Positions 7,415 to 15,164 of a stretch of DNA of 22,329 bases are shown piece after piece. This DNA comes from a virus, in IMG/VR virus record IMGVR_UViG_3300016457_001468, positions 1 through 22,329 of that record; one strand, 5' to 3'. Each line of letters opens with the position of its first letter. Positions within the stretch are counted from its first letter, which is position 1. A program made the translations under genes and the position numbers. The notes beneath the pieces are model-generated. The model saw only the letters and a program-made list of their open reading frames with translations. It had not been told where the DNA came from and made no database searches.

Positions 7415-9133
7415 TCATGGGCTGACATTGATAAGCGAGATAGAAGAAGAACGAGCGCCGGCGCTTGATTCTTCAGATTCTAATTCAGATTCTGATTCTA
7501 TTTCTGTTTCAGCTTCGGCTGCTGCTGCTGCGAGAGTAGCAGCGGAGTAAAGGAACTGCACATGTTGTACGAAGTTCTGCACGCCGGGCACATATTTCCA
7601 TTTACGAGGTGAGATGAACTTCTGGAACGTGAAAGGATAATAGAACAGCTTCTTCTTATCGGGCCACCAACGTTCACGCTCCTCTTCGGTGATGAGATGT
7701 TTAGGTGCGAGCTCACGGAACTCTTTAAGAGTGATTTCAACCGGGGAGTCCAGCGTGATGATACCATAGCAGTACTTCCCTGAAAGCAAATATAGGGGCT
7801 CACCGATATGGGATGAGAATTTTACGGACTTGACAATCGCCTTTTTGCGTCTGAGCCAGATGAGCTCGCCATGAGGTTCAACGAGATACAGCCCAGCGAG
7901 CTCACGTAGAGTACGAAGCGTAGCGAGCGTGGACTGATGCGACTTCATAAACGACTTCGGTAAGGAAAGCCGATCGCGAGCCTCCTCCCAAGAAATGAGC
8001 GGCTTACCGTCCGAGAAGGTAGTAGCTAAGGAGATGGTATCACGTACGAGCTGCGGGTCTGCCTGTTCGAGTATAGGAGACCAGGTGAGCGTGACCGAGC
8101 CATCACATTTAGCGGTATCGAGCACACGCCTGAAGATTTGCTCCTCTAACCACACCTTCACACGCGCTTGGAGCGGTTCGAGCATCAACTTCAAGTTACG
8201 TTGCAGAGCTGGTAGGGTAGTTGCGAACTTCTCCTCACCGAGTAAGAATCTACGAGGTATGCCGGAGATCGCAACGATTTGAGATAGGAAGAATTCGGGT
8301 ATGTTCTGGATATTCTGCGGGAATTTGGGATCGATCGAAGAGACTTTGAAATAGTAAGGGTGAGTATATTCGGAAGCTGCATCGAGGTTCTTGACCTGAT
8401 CGGCAACCTGTTGGATATCCTCTGCGGTTGGAGGATGATCAGGATCGCCAACAGAGATGTCACGTGTGGGGAAGCCGTGTTTGTAAAGCGCTTGTGCAAT
8501 AGCGAACTCGATATTCGCGAGCCGTTCGAGTGTTCGGAACATTGGTAGTAGTAGCGGTATACCGAGCAATTCATCACCAATAGTTTCAAATATGAGATGC
8601 GCGATTTCATGCCGCTCGAAAGTACGCTCTTCGGGCGAGCCGGCGCGAAATACATAACCGAGCGGCTCACCGGACTGCGAGAACAGAATAGAGCCTGAAG
8701 AATCACGTTGATAATCCATATCAAGAGGATGCAGAGGCGCAAGCGCGACGATTTTGGAACGCGACTTGTTGGGTATGAGTTGATGGAACGCATTGCCAAA
8801 GACATCGCAATCAATGCAAGCGTTTCTGATGATCGCTTTGAGATCGAAATTGAGTGGTGAATTCAATTTGAGATCATGCAAGAATTCGAGTATAATCTGT
8901 TTCGTGTAAGGGTCCGAGAACTCAAGCGAGAAGCCACGCGCGATGATGAGATCGGCACGGAAATGTATTGCACGATTGACAATAGGATGAGATAGATAAG
9001 CGGTTTTGAGGTCTTCTTTGGAAATGGAGAAATCTTGCAGGACGTTGGACTGGATAGACGCTACGGAATAAGAAGGTGGCGATCGCGGTAGTAATTGCTT
9101 CGGTATGCGTGCAAGCGTTTGGAGTATTTTCAT
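7415..9133 (-). CDS. Portal protein with C-terminal extension
   Basis: A 572-residue protein. Residues about 30-400 look like a phage portal: early helices (LKTAYLSHPIVNRAIHFRAD), the DVFGNAFHQLI segment typical of the wing/stem region, a long amphipathic stem helix (IPEFFLSQIVAISGIPRRFL) and the ADPQLVRDTISLATTFSDG segment. Portals form the dodecameric ring through which the terminase pumps DNA and to which the tail attaches. Residues about 425-515 do not belong to the core: they include GKYCYGIITLDSP, KHLITEEERERWWP and LFYYPFTF, resembling ASCH/PUA-like small domains, followed by an Ala/Glu-rich acidic tail (533-560). The ATG at 9133 overlaps the stop of the zinc-ribbon gene (ATGA). The frame is open to 9229, which would overlap that gene further. 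Confidence 0.8.
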   Translation of the reverse strand: MKILQTLARIPKQLLPRSPPSYSVASIQSNVLQDFSISKEDLKTAYLSHPIVNRAIHFRADLIIARGFSLEFSDPYTKQIILEFLHDLKLNSPLNFDLKAIIRNACIDCDVFGNAFHQLIPNKSRSKIVALAPLHPLDMDYQRDSSGSILFSQSGEPLGYVFRAGSPEERTFERHEIAHLIFETIGDELLGIPLLLPMFRTLERLANIEFAIAQALYKHGFPTRDISVGDPDHPPTAEDIQQVADQVKNLDAASEYTHPYYFKVSSIDPKFPQNIQNIPEFFLSQIVAISGIPRRFLLGEEKFATTLPALQRNLKLMLEPLQARVKVWLEEQIFRRVLDTAKCDGSVTLTWSPILEQADPQLVRDTISLATTFSDGKPLISWEEARDRLSLPKSFMKSHQSTLATLRTLRELAGLYLVEPHGELIWLRRKKAIVKSVKFSSHIGEPLYLLSGKYCYGIITLDSPVEITLKEFRELAPKHLITEEERERWWPDKKKLFYYPFTFQKFISPRKWKYVPGVQNFVQHVQFLYSAATLAAAAAEAETEIESESELESEESSAGARSSSISLINVSP

Positions 9134-9321
9134 GGCTTGATAGAAGCGAGCGCACGAGCGCAAGCGCAAGCGCGAGCGCGGGCATCGGCACGGCTGCCTT
9201 TGGCGAACCGATAGCCGCAGTGTGGACATACGAAGTCAGTCCAGCAATTGAATGGCGCGAGCCCGAGGACTGGCTCTTTACGTAATACAGATGAACCGCA
9301 ACGAGGACAGCATCGTGCCAT
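9130..9321 (-). CDS. Zinc-ribbon protein with low-complexity tail
   Basis: A 63-residue protein with two CxxC knuckles, CPRC (Cys5, Cys8) and CPHC (Cys32, Cys35), spaced as in a zinc ribbon. The last 20 residues (ARARACACARALASI) are encoded by a GCGCAA-like hexamer repeat at about 9150-9186. It lies between terminase and portal, 24 nt after the terminase stop, and its own stop overlaps the portal start (ATGA). There is no ribosome site; a TTTATAA 24 nt before the ATG could be a leaderless promoter, but it also contains the terminase stop codon. Function unknown; small zinc ribbons in head modules may bind DNA or partner proteins. Confidence 0.7.
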   Translation of the reverse strand: MARCCPRCGSSVLRKEPVLGLAPFNCWTDFVCPHCGYRFAKGSRADARARACACARALASIKP

Positions 9322-9344
9322 ATAAAGAGAGAAGTAAGCAGGAG

Positions 9345-10745
9345 TTATAAAGCTTTCGGTAGGAACGTAGCCCTGCGGCGGCGATTGGGTAGCGAGAAGA
9401 AACAAGAAGACGATTGAGAGACAATAGAGATAGCGTACCGAAGAGCGTCAAGCCTATGGAACTGCTCCTTATTCTCGATCTCAGTAGTAGGCTCACCATC
9501 TGGACCAAGTTTGCGTGCGTACTGATTGAGCTCATCGAAGATGGTAGGCAATACAGAAGAGGAGGAATGAGGCGACCGGAGCTCACAATTCTCGAAGAAG
9601 AAGAGCCGATGTTCACGAAGGAGCTGAACTACACGATCAATACCAGCCTCGACATCAGTGAATGGAGGACGTACGATTTGGATACCGGCGGCGCGATAAT
9701 CGAGTCTGAACTGCAATTCCGAGCGCGCGCCGCCGACGAATTTGGTAATGTTCTCACCTTTAGAACGTTCGAGTAATAGTTGCGCATGCTGCTGAGTAGT
9801 GAGATCACCTTCAAGTGTGACACGGTAGACATAGAACTTCGACGGCTGCTTTTTGGATTTGGAAGGCTTTTCAGCGATCCAGATAGTGGCAGTATGAAGC
9901 GGCCCGGGATCGATCCCAACGAACCGGCGCCATGAGCTGGGTATGCGGAACGGCTTGACGATATGAGTTGCCTCATTGAAATCAGCGAAGATCATGCCTG
10001 CAGGACGCGCGAACCTGCCACGATAAAGCATATCGAATTTCCACGCGGGTAGGGCGCGTTTGGCACGTTCGTACTCTTCACGTGGGAATGCGGGATTAAG
10101 AAGACTGTCGAATTGGATGACATCAATATCCGGATCACCTTTGAGAAACGGGATATAGACCTTCGGTTTGAGCCAGTTGACGTTATAGAGCGTAGTAGTA
10201 CCGAGCAGCCTACCCTGAGTGAGTGAGAGCCGGCGGAGGATGGCGTCATAAGCTTCGGACGTAAAATCGGGTAAGCCACACTCGTCGATCCATGCGGCTT
10301 TGGCGGTGGAAGACTCTAAGGAAGATACGCCAACATCTGCACGGCGTGAGCCGCCGACGGCGGATCGGAGTATGATACGTGCCCACATGGGATCGGAAGA
10401 AGAAGAAGCTTTGAACTTGCCGGAAGGATCGGCGATTTCGAGTATACGTTCAGCAGTCCAGAAGCGCCCGATTTTGAGTGTGTGTTCAAAGACCAAACGA
10501 ATCTCCGGTAGCATCTTCAGTTTGAAGAGATCATAATTGGCGGTCACAGCGAGATAATCGCCCTTGCCGCGTCTCTGAATTTCACGTAAGAGCCACCATG
10601 GGCCGAAGGACGTTTTGCCACTCTGCGTCCCCGCTAAAATGAATACGAACCGCTTTTTGGAGTTCCATGCTCTGAGCTGACCGGGATGGAAATGGAGCTT
10701 GAGAGTGTCGGATTCGATAGATGCGATAGACTTATCAGCAGTCAT
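9345..10745 (-). CDS. Terminase large subunit
   Basis: A 466-residue DNA-packaging motor: an N-terminal ATPase drives DNA into the prohead and a C-terminal nuclease cuts concatemers. Walker A is AGTQSGKTS (Lys44), Walker B with the catalytic Glu is AAWIDE (Asp154, Glu155), and the coupling motif is GTTT (183-185). The RNase H-like nuclease shows GIDPGP (Asp279) and RLDALRYA (Asp433) as acidic metal ligands. Length is normal for the family. The ATG overlaps the stop of the radical SAM gene, with GGAGGTGT 10 nt upstream. The small subunit is not recognised; the helix-turn-helix protein at 2904-3065 is one candidate. Confidence 0.93.
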   Translation of the reverse strand: MTADKSIASIESDTLKLHFHPGQLRAWNSKKRFVFILAGTQSGKTSFGPWWLLREIQRRGKGDYLAVTANYDLFKLKMLPEIRLVFEHTLKIGRFWTAERILEIADPSGKFKASSSSDPMWARIILRSAVGGSRRADVGVSSLESSTAKAAWIDECGLPDFTSEAYDAILRRLSLTQGRLLGTTTLYNVNWLKPKVYIPFLKGDPDIDVIQFDSLLNPAFPREEYERAKRALPAWKFDMLYRGRFARPAGMIFADFNEATHIVKPFRIPSSWRRFVGIDPGPLHTATIWIAEKPSKSKKQPSKFYVYRVTLEGDLTTQQHAQLLLERSKGENITKFVGGARSELQFRLDYRAAGIQIVRPPFTDVEAGIDRVVQLLREHRLFFFENCELRSPHSSSSVLPTIFDELNQYARKLGPDGEPTTEIENKEQFHRLDALRYAISIVSQSSSCFFSLPNRRRRATFLPKAL

Positions 10746-11530
10746 GAGTGATATAACACCTCCTCGCCCTTTTCACGAGTGCGTATTCGTATGTCCTTGA
10801 GCTCAGCGGTACGATATACACGCGCGGCGATTTTGAGCAGCTCATCATAGCTGAAGACGTGCTGATCGCTCAAGCCTGAATTTGGCGGCACACGTTCGAT
10901 TCTGCCTTGTTGGATGATGAAAGGCAGATGAGCGGCGCCAAGTGAATGAAGCGATTGTGCAATAGACAGGACTTCGGGCGCGCCAACGATATGTTTGAAG
11001 ACTGTAGTAATGAGCTCAGTATCGAGCCTATGCGCGAGTACGAGCTGGAGCGAGCGTTTGATACGTGCGGAGGAGTCTGGCGCGTGTGTGAGCTTTTCGT
11101 ATGACGTGCCATCCATAGGCGCTTTGATATCGAGGAAGAGCTTGTCAATTGCGTGGATGTGTAATAGTGATTCGATTGCGTCTGGATAATAGCCGTTCGA
11201 CTGTACTCCGAGATAAAGCGACCTCTGGCGTACGTATTTGGAGATCGCAGCTATTGCATCGGGTTGCATGAACGGCTCACCACCAGAGATGACAATGGCG
11301 TCTATGAACCGCTCATTATCGCGGATGGTCTGTTCGATCGTGCTAAGTGGTACGTAATTGTCAGCCTCTAAGAGCTGATAGTTCTGGCAATAGCAGCACC
11401 TGAACGGGCAGCGGCGTAAGAAGAGCACTAATGCGGCTTTGCCACGCCAATCTATCGAAGAGAACGGAATAACGCCACCAAGATTGACCATGGGTGCATG
11501 TTCCGATTGTGATTCGGTAGAGGCAATCAT
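10742..11530 (-). CDS. Radical SAM protein, anaerobic RNR activase-like
   Basis: A 262-residue radical SAM enzyme. The cluster motif CPFRCCYC (Cys41, Cys45, Cys48) and GGEP (83-86) are present. The N-terminus, LGGVIPFSSIDWRGKAALVLFL, follows the pattern of archaeal NrdG-like proteins that install the glycyl radical on class III ribonucleotide reductase. The family uses a [4Fe-4S] cluster to cleave S-adenosylmethionine. No reductase gene is in this window, so a viral reductase elsewhere, the host enzyme or a different substrate remain possible. It overlaps both neighbours by ATGA junctions, so it is translated together with terminase. The presence of an oxygen-sensitive enzyme fits an anaerobic host. 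Confidence 0.85.
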   Translation of the reverse strand: MIASTESQSEHAPMVNLGGVIPFSSIDWRGKAALVLFLRRCPFRCCYCQNYQLLEADNYVPLSTIEQTIRDNERFIDAIVISGGEPFMQPDAIAAISKYVRQRSLYLGVQSNGYYPDAIESLLHIHAIDKLFLDIKAPMDGTSYEKLTHAPDSSARIKRSLQLVLAHRLDTELITTVFKHIVGAPEVLSIAQSLHSLGAAHLPFIIQQGRIERVPPNSGLSDQHVFSYDELLKIAARVYRTAELKDIRIRTREKGEEVLYHS

Positions 11531-11808
11531 GAGTCCAGATCACAACGCGGAAAGCGTTGCTGCTGCTCCTGCCGATGCAACTGCAACTGCTGCCGCCATT
11601 TGAGCGCGTCTACGAGGATGGGTAGAATATGATCAGCCGCGATGATAATGGAAGAGCCATCGGGCTTACCGTTGGCTTTGAGCGCGGCACGTAAGACATC
11701 TTCGTCGGCAATGGATGCAAGCAAAGAGAAATCTACGTTGATAAGCACTCTTGACTCCGAGATGCGGTCCGAAGGATAATGCTTTTGGTCTTGCTTTTGG
11801 TTGGTCAT
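11527..11808 (-). CDS. Hypothetical protein, Gln-rich C-terminus
   Basis: A 93-residue protein I do not recognise. The middle (residues about 20-65) alternates hydrophobic strands and helices (VLINVDFSLLASI, GSSIIIAADHILPILVDAL), suggesting a compact alpha/beta fold, and the tail is Gln/Arg-rich (QQLQLHRQEQQQR). The start overlaps the upstream stop and the stop overlaps the radical SAM start, both as ATGA, so translation is probably coupled. No ribosome site of its own. Confidence 0.6.
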   Translation of the reverse strand: MTNQKQDQKHYPSDRISESRVLINVDFSLLASIADEDVLRAALKANGKPDGSSIIIAADHILPILVDALKWRQQLQLHRQEQQQRFPRCDLDS

Positions 11809-12305
11809 GGCTTATGAAATATAATGAACGAATACAAGAAAAGCTGAAGCCCTATGCGTTGGAAAGTGAAGATAACGAATGGCGGCTTGGCGGGCTCGAT
11901 AGGGTCACCGGTACGACGACAGAGCTCTGCATGGAAGTCCGAGCCGAGTGTGACCTGGACATCAATGAAAGGTGAATCGGAATCAGAGGAAGTAGTAGCT
12001 ACAAGCAGCGCTTCGAGTAGTGGACGTTCGAGCTGAGAGTCACGTACATGCTGCACGTTTTCGTTGTGCCGGCGCTGAGCGAGCTGCAAGATGTGAGGAT
12101 CGTGGAACTGGTAAGTGCGATGGAAGATGTCCTTCTTGATTGGATATAGCTCACCATCAACACCGCGGATGATATAATCAACGCCCTGTTTTGCGACGAC
12201 AACACCTTCACGTGTGACGATATGTTCAACGCCCTGTACTTCCCGGAACTCAATAACGACGGGCTTTTTGCGCGCTTTTTGCCATGAGGGTTTATCATTA
12301 CTCAT
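11805..12305 (-). CDS. Phage-type conserved small protein (KKPVVIEF...GELYPIK)
   Basis: A 166-residue protein. The first 70 residues follow a pattern often seen in small phage proteins of unknown function: a basic KARKKPVVIEF strand, then GVDYIIRGVDGELYPIKKDIFHRTY. I know no function for that domain. The remainder is less typical and ends with a hydrophobic/aromatic stretch (IGLQLFLYSFIIF) that could be a membrane segment or buried helix. GGAGGTGT lies 6-7 nt before the ATG at 12305. The stop overlaps the next gene. Confidence 0.72.
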   Translation of the reverse strand: MSNDKPSWQKARKKPVVIEFREVQGVEHIVTREGVVVAKQGVDYIIRGVDGELYPIKKDIFHRTYQFHDPHILQLAQRRHNENVQHVRDSQLERPLLEALLVATTSSDSDSPFIDVQVTLGSDFHAELCRRTGDPIEPAKPPFVIFTFQRIGLQLFLYSFIIFHKP

Positions 12306-12327
12306 TTTTTTACACCTCCTAACTTCA

Positions 12328-12762
12328 TCAAATGAAGAACGCGAATATGAACTCCTTAATGTTGCGGAAGCCGAGCCGGCGGACGAAACGTTTCAACCGA
12401 TAGAGGAATCTGCGGAACGGGTGATGACGGAGATACTCAATGAATAGCAGGAAGTTGATCTCTGCGAGCGCGGCGGCACGCATCTCGTTTAAATTGCGAT
12501 GCGTATAGGCGAGCTGGAAGTCTGAAAAGGGAGTGCCTCTGCAAAAGAGAGCGTTCGTATAGCGCGCGATAGGACAGCCACGGCAGCTCTTGTGGACTTC
12601 ACAAAGCGCACAGTTGAGAGAATCGTCTTGTAGCGATGGATCATACTCGCTGATGGAATGGATGGAGATGAGATGGCAAAAGAGATCATACCACTTGTCA
12701 AGCGAGAGATGTAGCGGGTCTTCGCCACGTTCCAACCGAGCGAGCATCTCTTCACGATTCAT
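12328..12762 (-). CDS. Cys-rich protein, short paralogue of the gene at 12937
   Basis: A 144-residue protein sharing its N-terminal half with the 295-residue protein at 12937-13824: both begin MNREEMLARL and share RGEDPL and the block SLNCALCEVH.SC..CP. Cys51, Cys54, Cys60 and Cys63 form a CxxC-x5-CxxC cluster and Cys74 is a possible fifth ligand, so it probably binds zinc or an iron-sulfur cluster. The C-terminal 45 residues are basic and aromatic (RRFLYRLKRFVRRLGF) and may bind nucleic acid or membrane. The start overlaps the upstream stop, with GGAGGTGA 10 nt upstream. Function unknown; the pair looks like a duplication. Confidence 0.75.
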   Translation of the reverse strand: MNREEMLARLERGEDPLHLSLDKWYDLFCHLISIHSISEYDPSLQDDSLNCALCEVHKSCRGCPIARYTNALFCRGTPFSDFQLAYTHRNLNEMRAAALAEINFLLFIEYLRHHPFRRFLYRLKRFVRRLGFRNIKEFIFAFFI

Positions 12763-12944
12763 TCTCTTCGCTCACCTCCTGATTCAGATTCACTCGCTAC
12801 TGGTTTTTTCCATACTTCAACCTCCACTTTGATAGAGAAGCCTTTGTAATCGAACCGCTTGCGGAAGAATTTGCCGAGTGCACCTTCTTCAGTGATAACT
12901 CGCTCCGTAATCTGAATCATACTGTCGATATCGAGTTCAAGCAT
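12759..12944 (-). CDS. Small hypothetical protein
   Basis: A 61-residue protein from the ATG at 12944, which has GGAGGTGA 6 nt upstream; the open frame extends further but would overlap the upstream gene. It has an acidic first third (LELDIDSMIQITERVITEEG), a basic middle (FFRKRFDYKGFSIKVEVEVWKK) and a Ser/Glu tail. No family recognised. It lies between the two Cys-rich paralogues, overlapping the first by 8 bp and the second by ATGA. Confidence 0.65.
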   Translation of the reverse strand: MLELDIDSMIQITERVITEEGALGKFFRKRFDYKGFSIKVEVEVWKKPVASESESGGERRE

Positions 12945-13824
12945 GGTACTCACCTCCTCCTCCTTCTTCTTCAGAATGCGGGAAACTGGTAACCGATGCA
13001 CGTGCGGAATCATGAACGACGATAGAACGCAGCGGCTCCGAGATATAGAACGTGACTGTGCCTTCGATACCATCATTGTCTTCGGAAAAGGAAGCAGTGA
13101 TAGAGCCTTTGTTGAGCGCCTGCTTAATCAAATCATATAGCTTATCCACGACATAATCCTCACGGAGCGGTAGCATAGCGGCATCGGCATGTACGAGCGA
13201 GGCGAATGCAAAAGTGAAGAATAGATGCACCGGTTCATTTTCCAATTCCTGTGGAGAAACAGGTACATATTCCCAGAGCGCTGGCGAAGAGCATTCGATA
13301 CGATAGACCAGCAACGGGAATTTGAGCACGACGGTATATGAGACCGCATTGAGTTCCGGACGCATAGAGCGTTCTATGAGTGCATGTTTTTTGCAGTACG
13401 ATCGGATATCGGACTCAGTAGCGAGTTTTGGCGCGGTAGAGATATGACGCTGCTGTAGCTCGGCTTTCAACTGTTCAAGAAATTGAAGCTCCTTCTTCGC
13501 AGCGGTACGCATAGCAGATAAGTCCTGACGCGCGACGGCGAAAAAAAATTCATAATAGGGAGTATATCGACATAATCCGTACTTACGACCGTCTGTGGTA
13601 TTGGGCGAGTGGCACTTCGCATGTGTGACGATTGGGCAATCAAGACAGGAGCTGTGGACTTCGCATAGCGCGCAATTGAGAGAGCCACGTTCGAGAGAGT
13701 CATCGAACTGATCGAATGAGCTGATGTGTTCCAGATGTTCAACAATGTCACGCCACTTCTGGATAGAGACATCAAGTGGGTCTTCACCACGATCGAGCCG
13801 CGCCAACATCTCTTCACGATTCAT
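12937..13824 (-). CDS. Cys-rich protein, long paralogue
   Basis: A 295-residue protein whose first 120 residues match the shorter protein at 12328-12762 (MNREEMLARL, RGEDPL, NCALCEVHSSC). Ligand candidates are Cys51, Cys54, Cys60, Cys63, Cys71 and Cys85. Beyond residue 130 it has an extra alpha/beta region absent from the paralogue, and it ends in a Glu/Gly-rich tail. A GTG at 13830 is possible, but the ATG at 13824 gives the same MNREEM start as the paralogue and has GGAGGTTG upstream. It overlaps the small gene at 13814. Function unknown; metal binding is inferred from the cysteines. Confidence 0.75.
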   Translation of the reverse strand: MNREEMLARLDRGEDPLDVSIQKWRDIVEHLEHISSFDQFDDSLERGSLNCALCEVHSSCLDCPIVTHAKCHSPNTTDGRKYGLCRYTPYYEFFFAVARQDLSAMRTAAKKELQFLEQLKAELQQRHISTAPKLATESDIRSYCKKHALIERSMRPELNAVSYTVVLKFPLLVYRIECSSPALWEYVPVSPQELENEPVHLFFTFAFASLVHADAAMLPLREDYVVDKLYDLIKQALNKGSITASFSEDNDGIEGTVTFYISEPLRSIVVHDSARASVTSFPHSEEEGGGGEYHA

Positions 13825-13975
13825 TGCCACTCAACCTCCAACAACCGTGCGCTTCGACATGATCCGCCCACGTATGCACCGCGCGTATGAAGTCATCCAC
13901 ATTGCCAGTAGCGATCGCCTCATCACGTTTTTGTATGACCGCCTGCCACAGCCGATTTGCGACTTCACAGCTCAT
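13814..13975 (-). CDS. Small hypothetical protein (53 aa)
   Basis: A 53-residue frame with AGGAGGTGA 8 nt before its ATG. The sequence is helical (VANRLWQAVIQKRDEAIA, VDDFIRAVHTWADHVEAHG) with conserved-looking Trp and His residues and ends CWRLSGNES. It overlaps the stop of the gene to the right and the start of the Cys-rich gene to the left, fitting the dense overlap style here. No family recognised. Confidence 0.65.
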   Translation of the reverse strand: MSCEVANRLWQAVIQKRDEAIATGNVDDFIRAVHTWADHVEAHGCWRLSGNES

Positions 13976-14318
13976 TGGTTTCTTCACCTCCTGCAGATTG
14001 GTGCTCCTGCAAAACGAGCATCAGAATGTCCTCAGAGCCACGGCGCGAGAACGAGCCAAAAGCCGCCGGCGGGTTCTGGTATTGATAGCCGATTTTGAAT
14101 ACTCTGCTATGTGCATCGGTCCAGATAGAATTGTGATGGTGCCGCTCTGCCCACTCGTGTATTTCCGTGAGTATGAGATCACGATAGCGCCAACATTGGT
14201 AGTGCATTTTCTTTGCGATATCCTGTATCCTGAACGAGACGAGCGCGCCGGGCGAAGGCGATTGCATAGTATCAACGAGCTCGTTCAGCGCATCATCTAC
14301 GGACTTGAGTTTGATCAT
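13965..14318 (-). CDS. Hypothetical protein
   Basis: A 117-residue protein. An N-terminal helix (SVDDALNELVDTM) is followed by a basic helical region (FRIQDIAKKMHYQCWRYRDLILTEIHEWAERH) that could be a winged-helix or similar small DNA-binding fold; this is only a guess from the pattern. The C-terminus is polar. The ATG overlaps the upstream stop and has AGGTGA 6 nt upstream. Confidence 0.65.
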   Translation of the reverse strand: MIKLKSVDDALNELVDTMQSPSPGALVSFRIQDIAKKMHYQCWRYRDLILTEIHEWAERHHHNSIWTDAHSRVFKIGYQYQNPPAAFGSFSRRGSEDILMLVLQEHQSAGGEETNEL

Positions 14319-14509
14319 TGCGAATCACCTTGAGGCCTCAAATTGAAAGCGAGAACTATGATGCGGCAATCTGAATCGACTTCATTAAGTGCGTTCTTAT
14401 TAGAGTTGTAGAGCGCGATTGCTTCCTGCTTTGCTGCCAATTCATTGCTTGCTTCAACATCCAATTCAAATTTGCGCTTCACTTCATAAATGTGTATGTG
14501 ATATTTCAT
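14315..14509 (-). CDS. Small hypothetical protein
   Basis: A 64-residue protein, MKYHIHIYEVKRKFELDVEA onward: beta-alpha-beta in appearance, with a central Ala/Asn-rich helix (ASNELAAKQEAIALYNSNK) and a final strand (CRIIVLAFNL). The ATG at 14509 has GGAGGTGA 5 nt upstream. Similar small proteins with a strand, an AAKQEA helix and a strand occur widely in phages without known function. Confidence 0.68.
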   Translation of the reverse strand: MKYHIHIYEVKRKFELDVEASNELAAKQEAIALYNSNKNALNEVDSDCRIIVLAFNLRPQGDSQ

Positions 14510-14759
14510 CAAGCTCACCTCCTTCTCGCTTCAGTATCTCTTTCGCAACTCTCACAATACAATTCCATACATCGAGCGTGGCAGTAGATAGTGTGCAGCG
14601 GCACATCTGGTATTCATTGCACAACCGTTCCATGATGTGCGCGAGCTCTACATCGGAATCGCCAGATAGATCGTGGTTTGGGTTGAGAAGAGCGACTGTG
14701 TCCTTATCGGGCTCGAGCGCGCCCTCAACAGAGATGGACTTTACGTGATGGTCATTCAT
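14484..14759 (-). CDS. Small hypothetical protein
   Basis: A 91-residue protein from the ATG at 14759, with GGAGGTGG about 10 nt upstream inside the preceding gene. An acidic N-terminal half (SVEGALEPDKDTVALLNPNHDLSG, shown in part) is followed by a helical half with three cysteines (ERLCNEYQMCRC and WNCIVRVAKEILKREGG). No family recognised. The longer open frame upstream overlaps the coiled-coil gene and is not supported. Confidence 0.62.
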   Translation of the reverse strand: MNDHHVKSISVEGALEPDKDTVALLNPNHDLSGDSDVELAHIMERLCNEYQMCRCTLSTATLDVWNCIVRVAKEILKREGGELDEISHTHL

Positions 14760-14952
14760 CTTCGGCTTCCACCTCCTGCTTACGCTTATTGATCTCCGCT
14801 GCAATCGCTTGGATGGTGTTCTGGATAGCAATGAGCTCATGCCGCAGCCGATGCCGCTTGCGCACCTGAAGTATGAGATGATAGACCAGATAGTTCAGAG
14901 CGGCATCATGAGACATCTCACGGCTGCGTTCAATAACTCTCACTTTTGGCAA
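14752..14952 (-). CDS. Small coiled-coil protein, paralogue of the gene at 14955
   Basis: A 66-residue protein starting with TTG at 14952, with GGAGGTGA 6 nt upstream. It shares the block SR.MS..AALNYLxYHLxLQ and a following Arg/His-rich helix with the adjacent gene at 14955-15164, so the two are a tandem duplication. The rest is a predicted long helix (HELIAIQNTIQAIAAEINK). Probably an oligomeric helical protein; function unknown. Confidence 0.7.
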   Translation of the reverse strand: MPKVRVIERSREMSHDAALNYLVYHLILQVRKRHRLRHELIAIQNTIQAIAAEINKRKQEVEAEDE

Positions 14953-14954
14953 TG

Positions 14955-15164
14955 TTAGTCACCTCCTCCTTCCTTCCCCCTCATTTCCTTTTCCAGCAAA
15001 TCCAATTCAAGACAAATTCTCTCAATTACATACTGAACTTCTTCGAGTTCATGCTGCAAACGAGAACGTTTGTGTTGCTGGAGGAACAGATGATATTTGA
15101 GATAGTTCAGCGCGGCGAGTGGAGACATTCGCCGGCTGCAAGTGATGGCTTTTACTTCGCTCAT
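14955..15164 (-). CDS. Small coiled-coil protein, paralogue of the gene at 14752
   Basis: A 69-residue protein paired with its left neighbour by SRRMSPLAALNYLKYHLFL and a basic-then-acidic long helix (SRLQHELEEVQYVIERICLE). The ATG overlaps the upstream stop (ATGA), with a GGAG/AGGA stretch within 12 nt. The tail (RGKEGGGD) is low complexity because the next gene's ribosome site lies in it. Function unknown. Confidence 0.7.
   Translation of the reverse strand: MSEVKAITCSRRMSPLAALNYLKYHLFLQQHKRSRLQHELEEVQYVIERICLELDLLEKEMRGKEGGGD

Noticed and set aside
9322-9352. Separate promoter (TTTATAA) for the zinc-ribbon gene.
   Set aside because: The motif contains the terminase stop codon, so its resemblance to a TATA box may be accidental; kept only as a remark.
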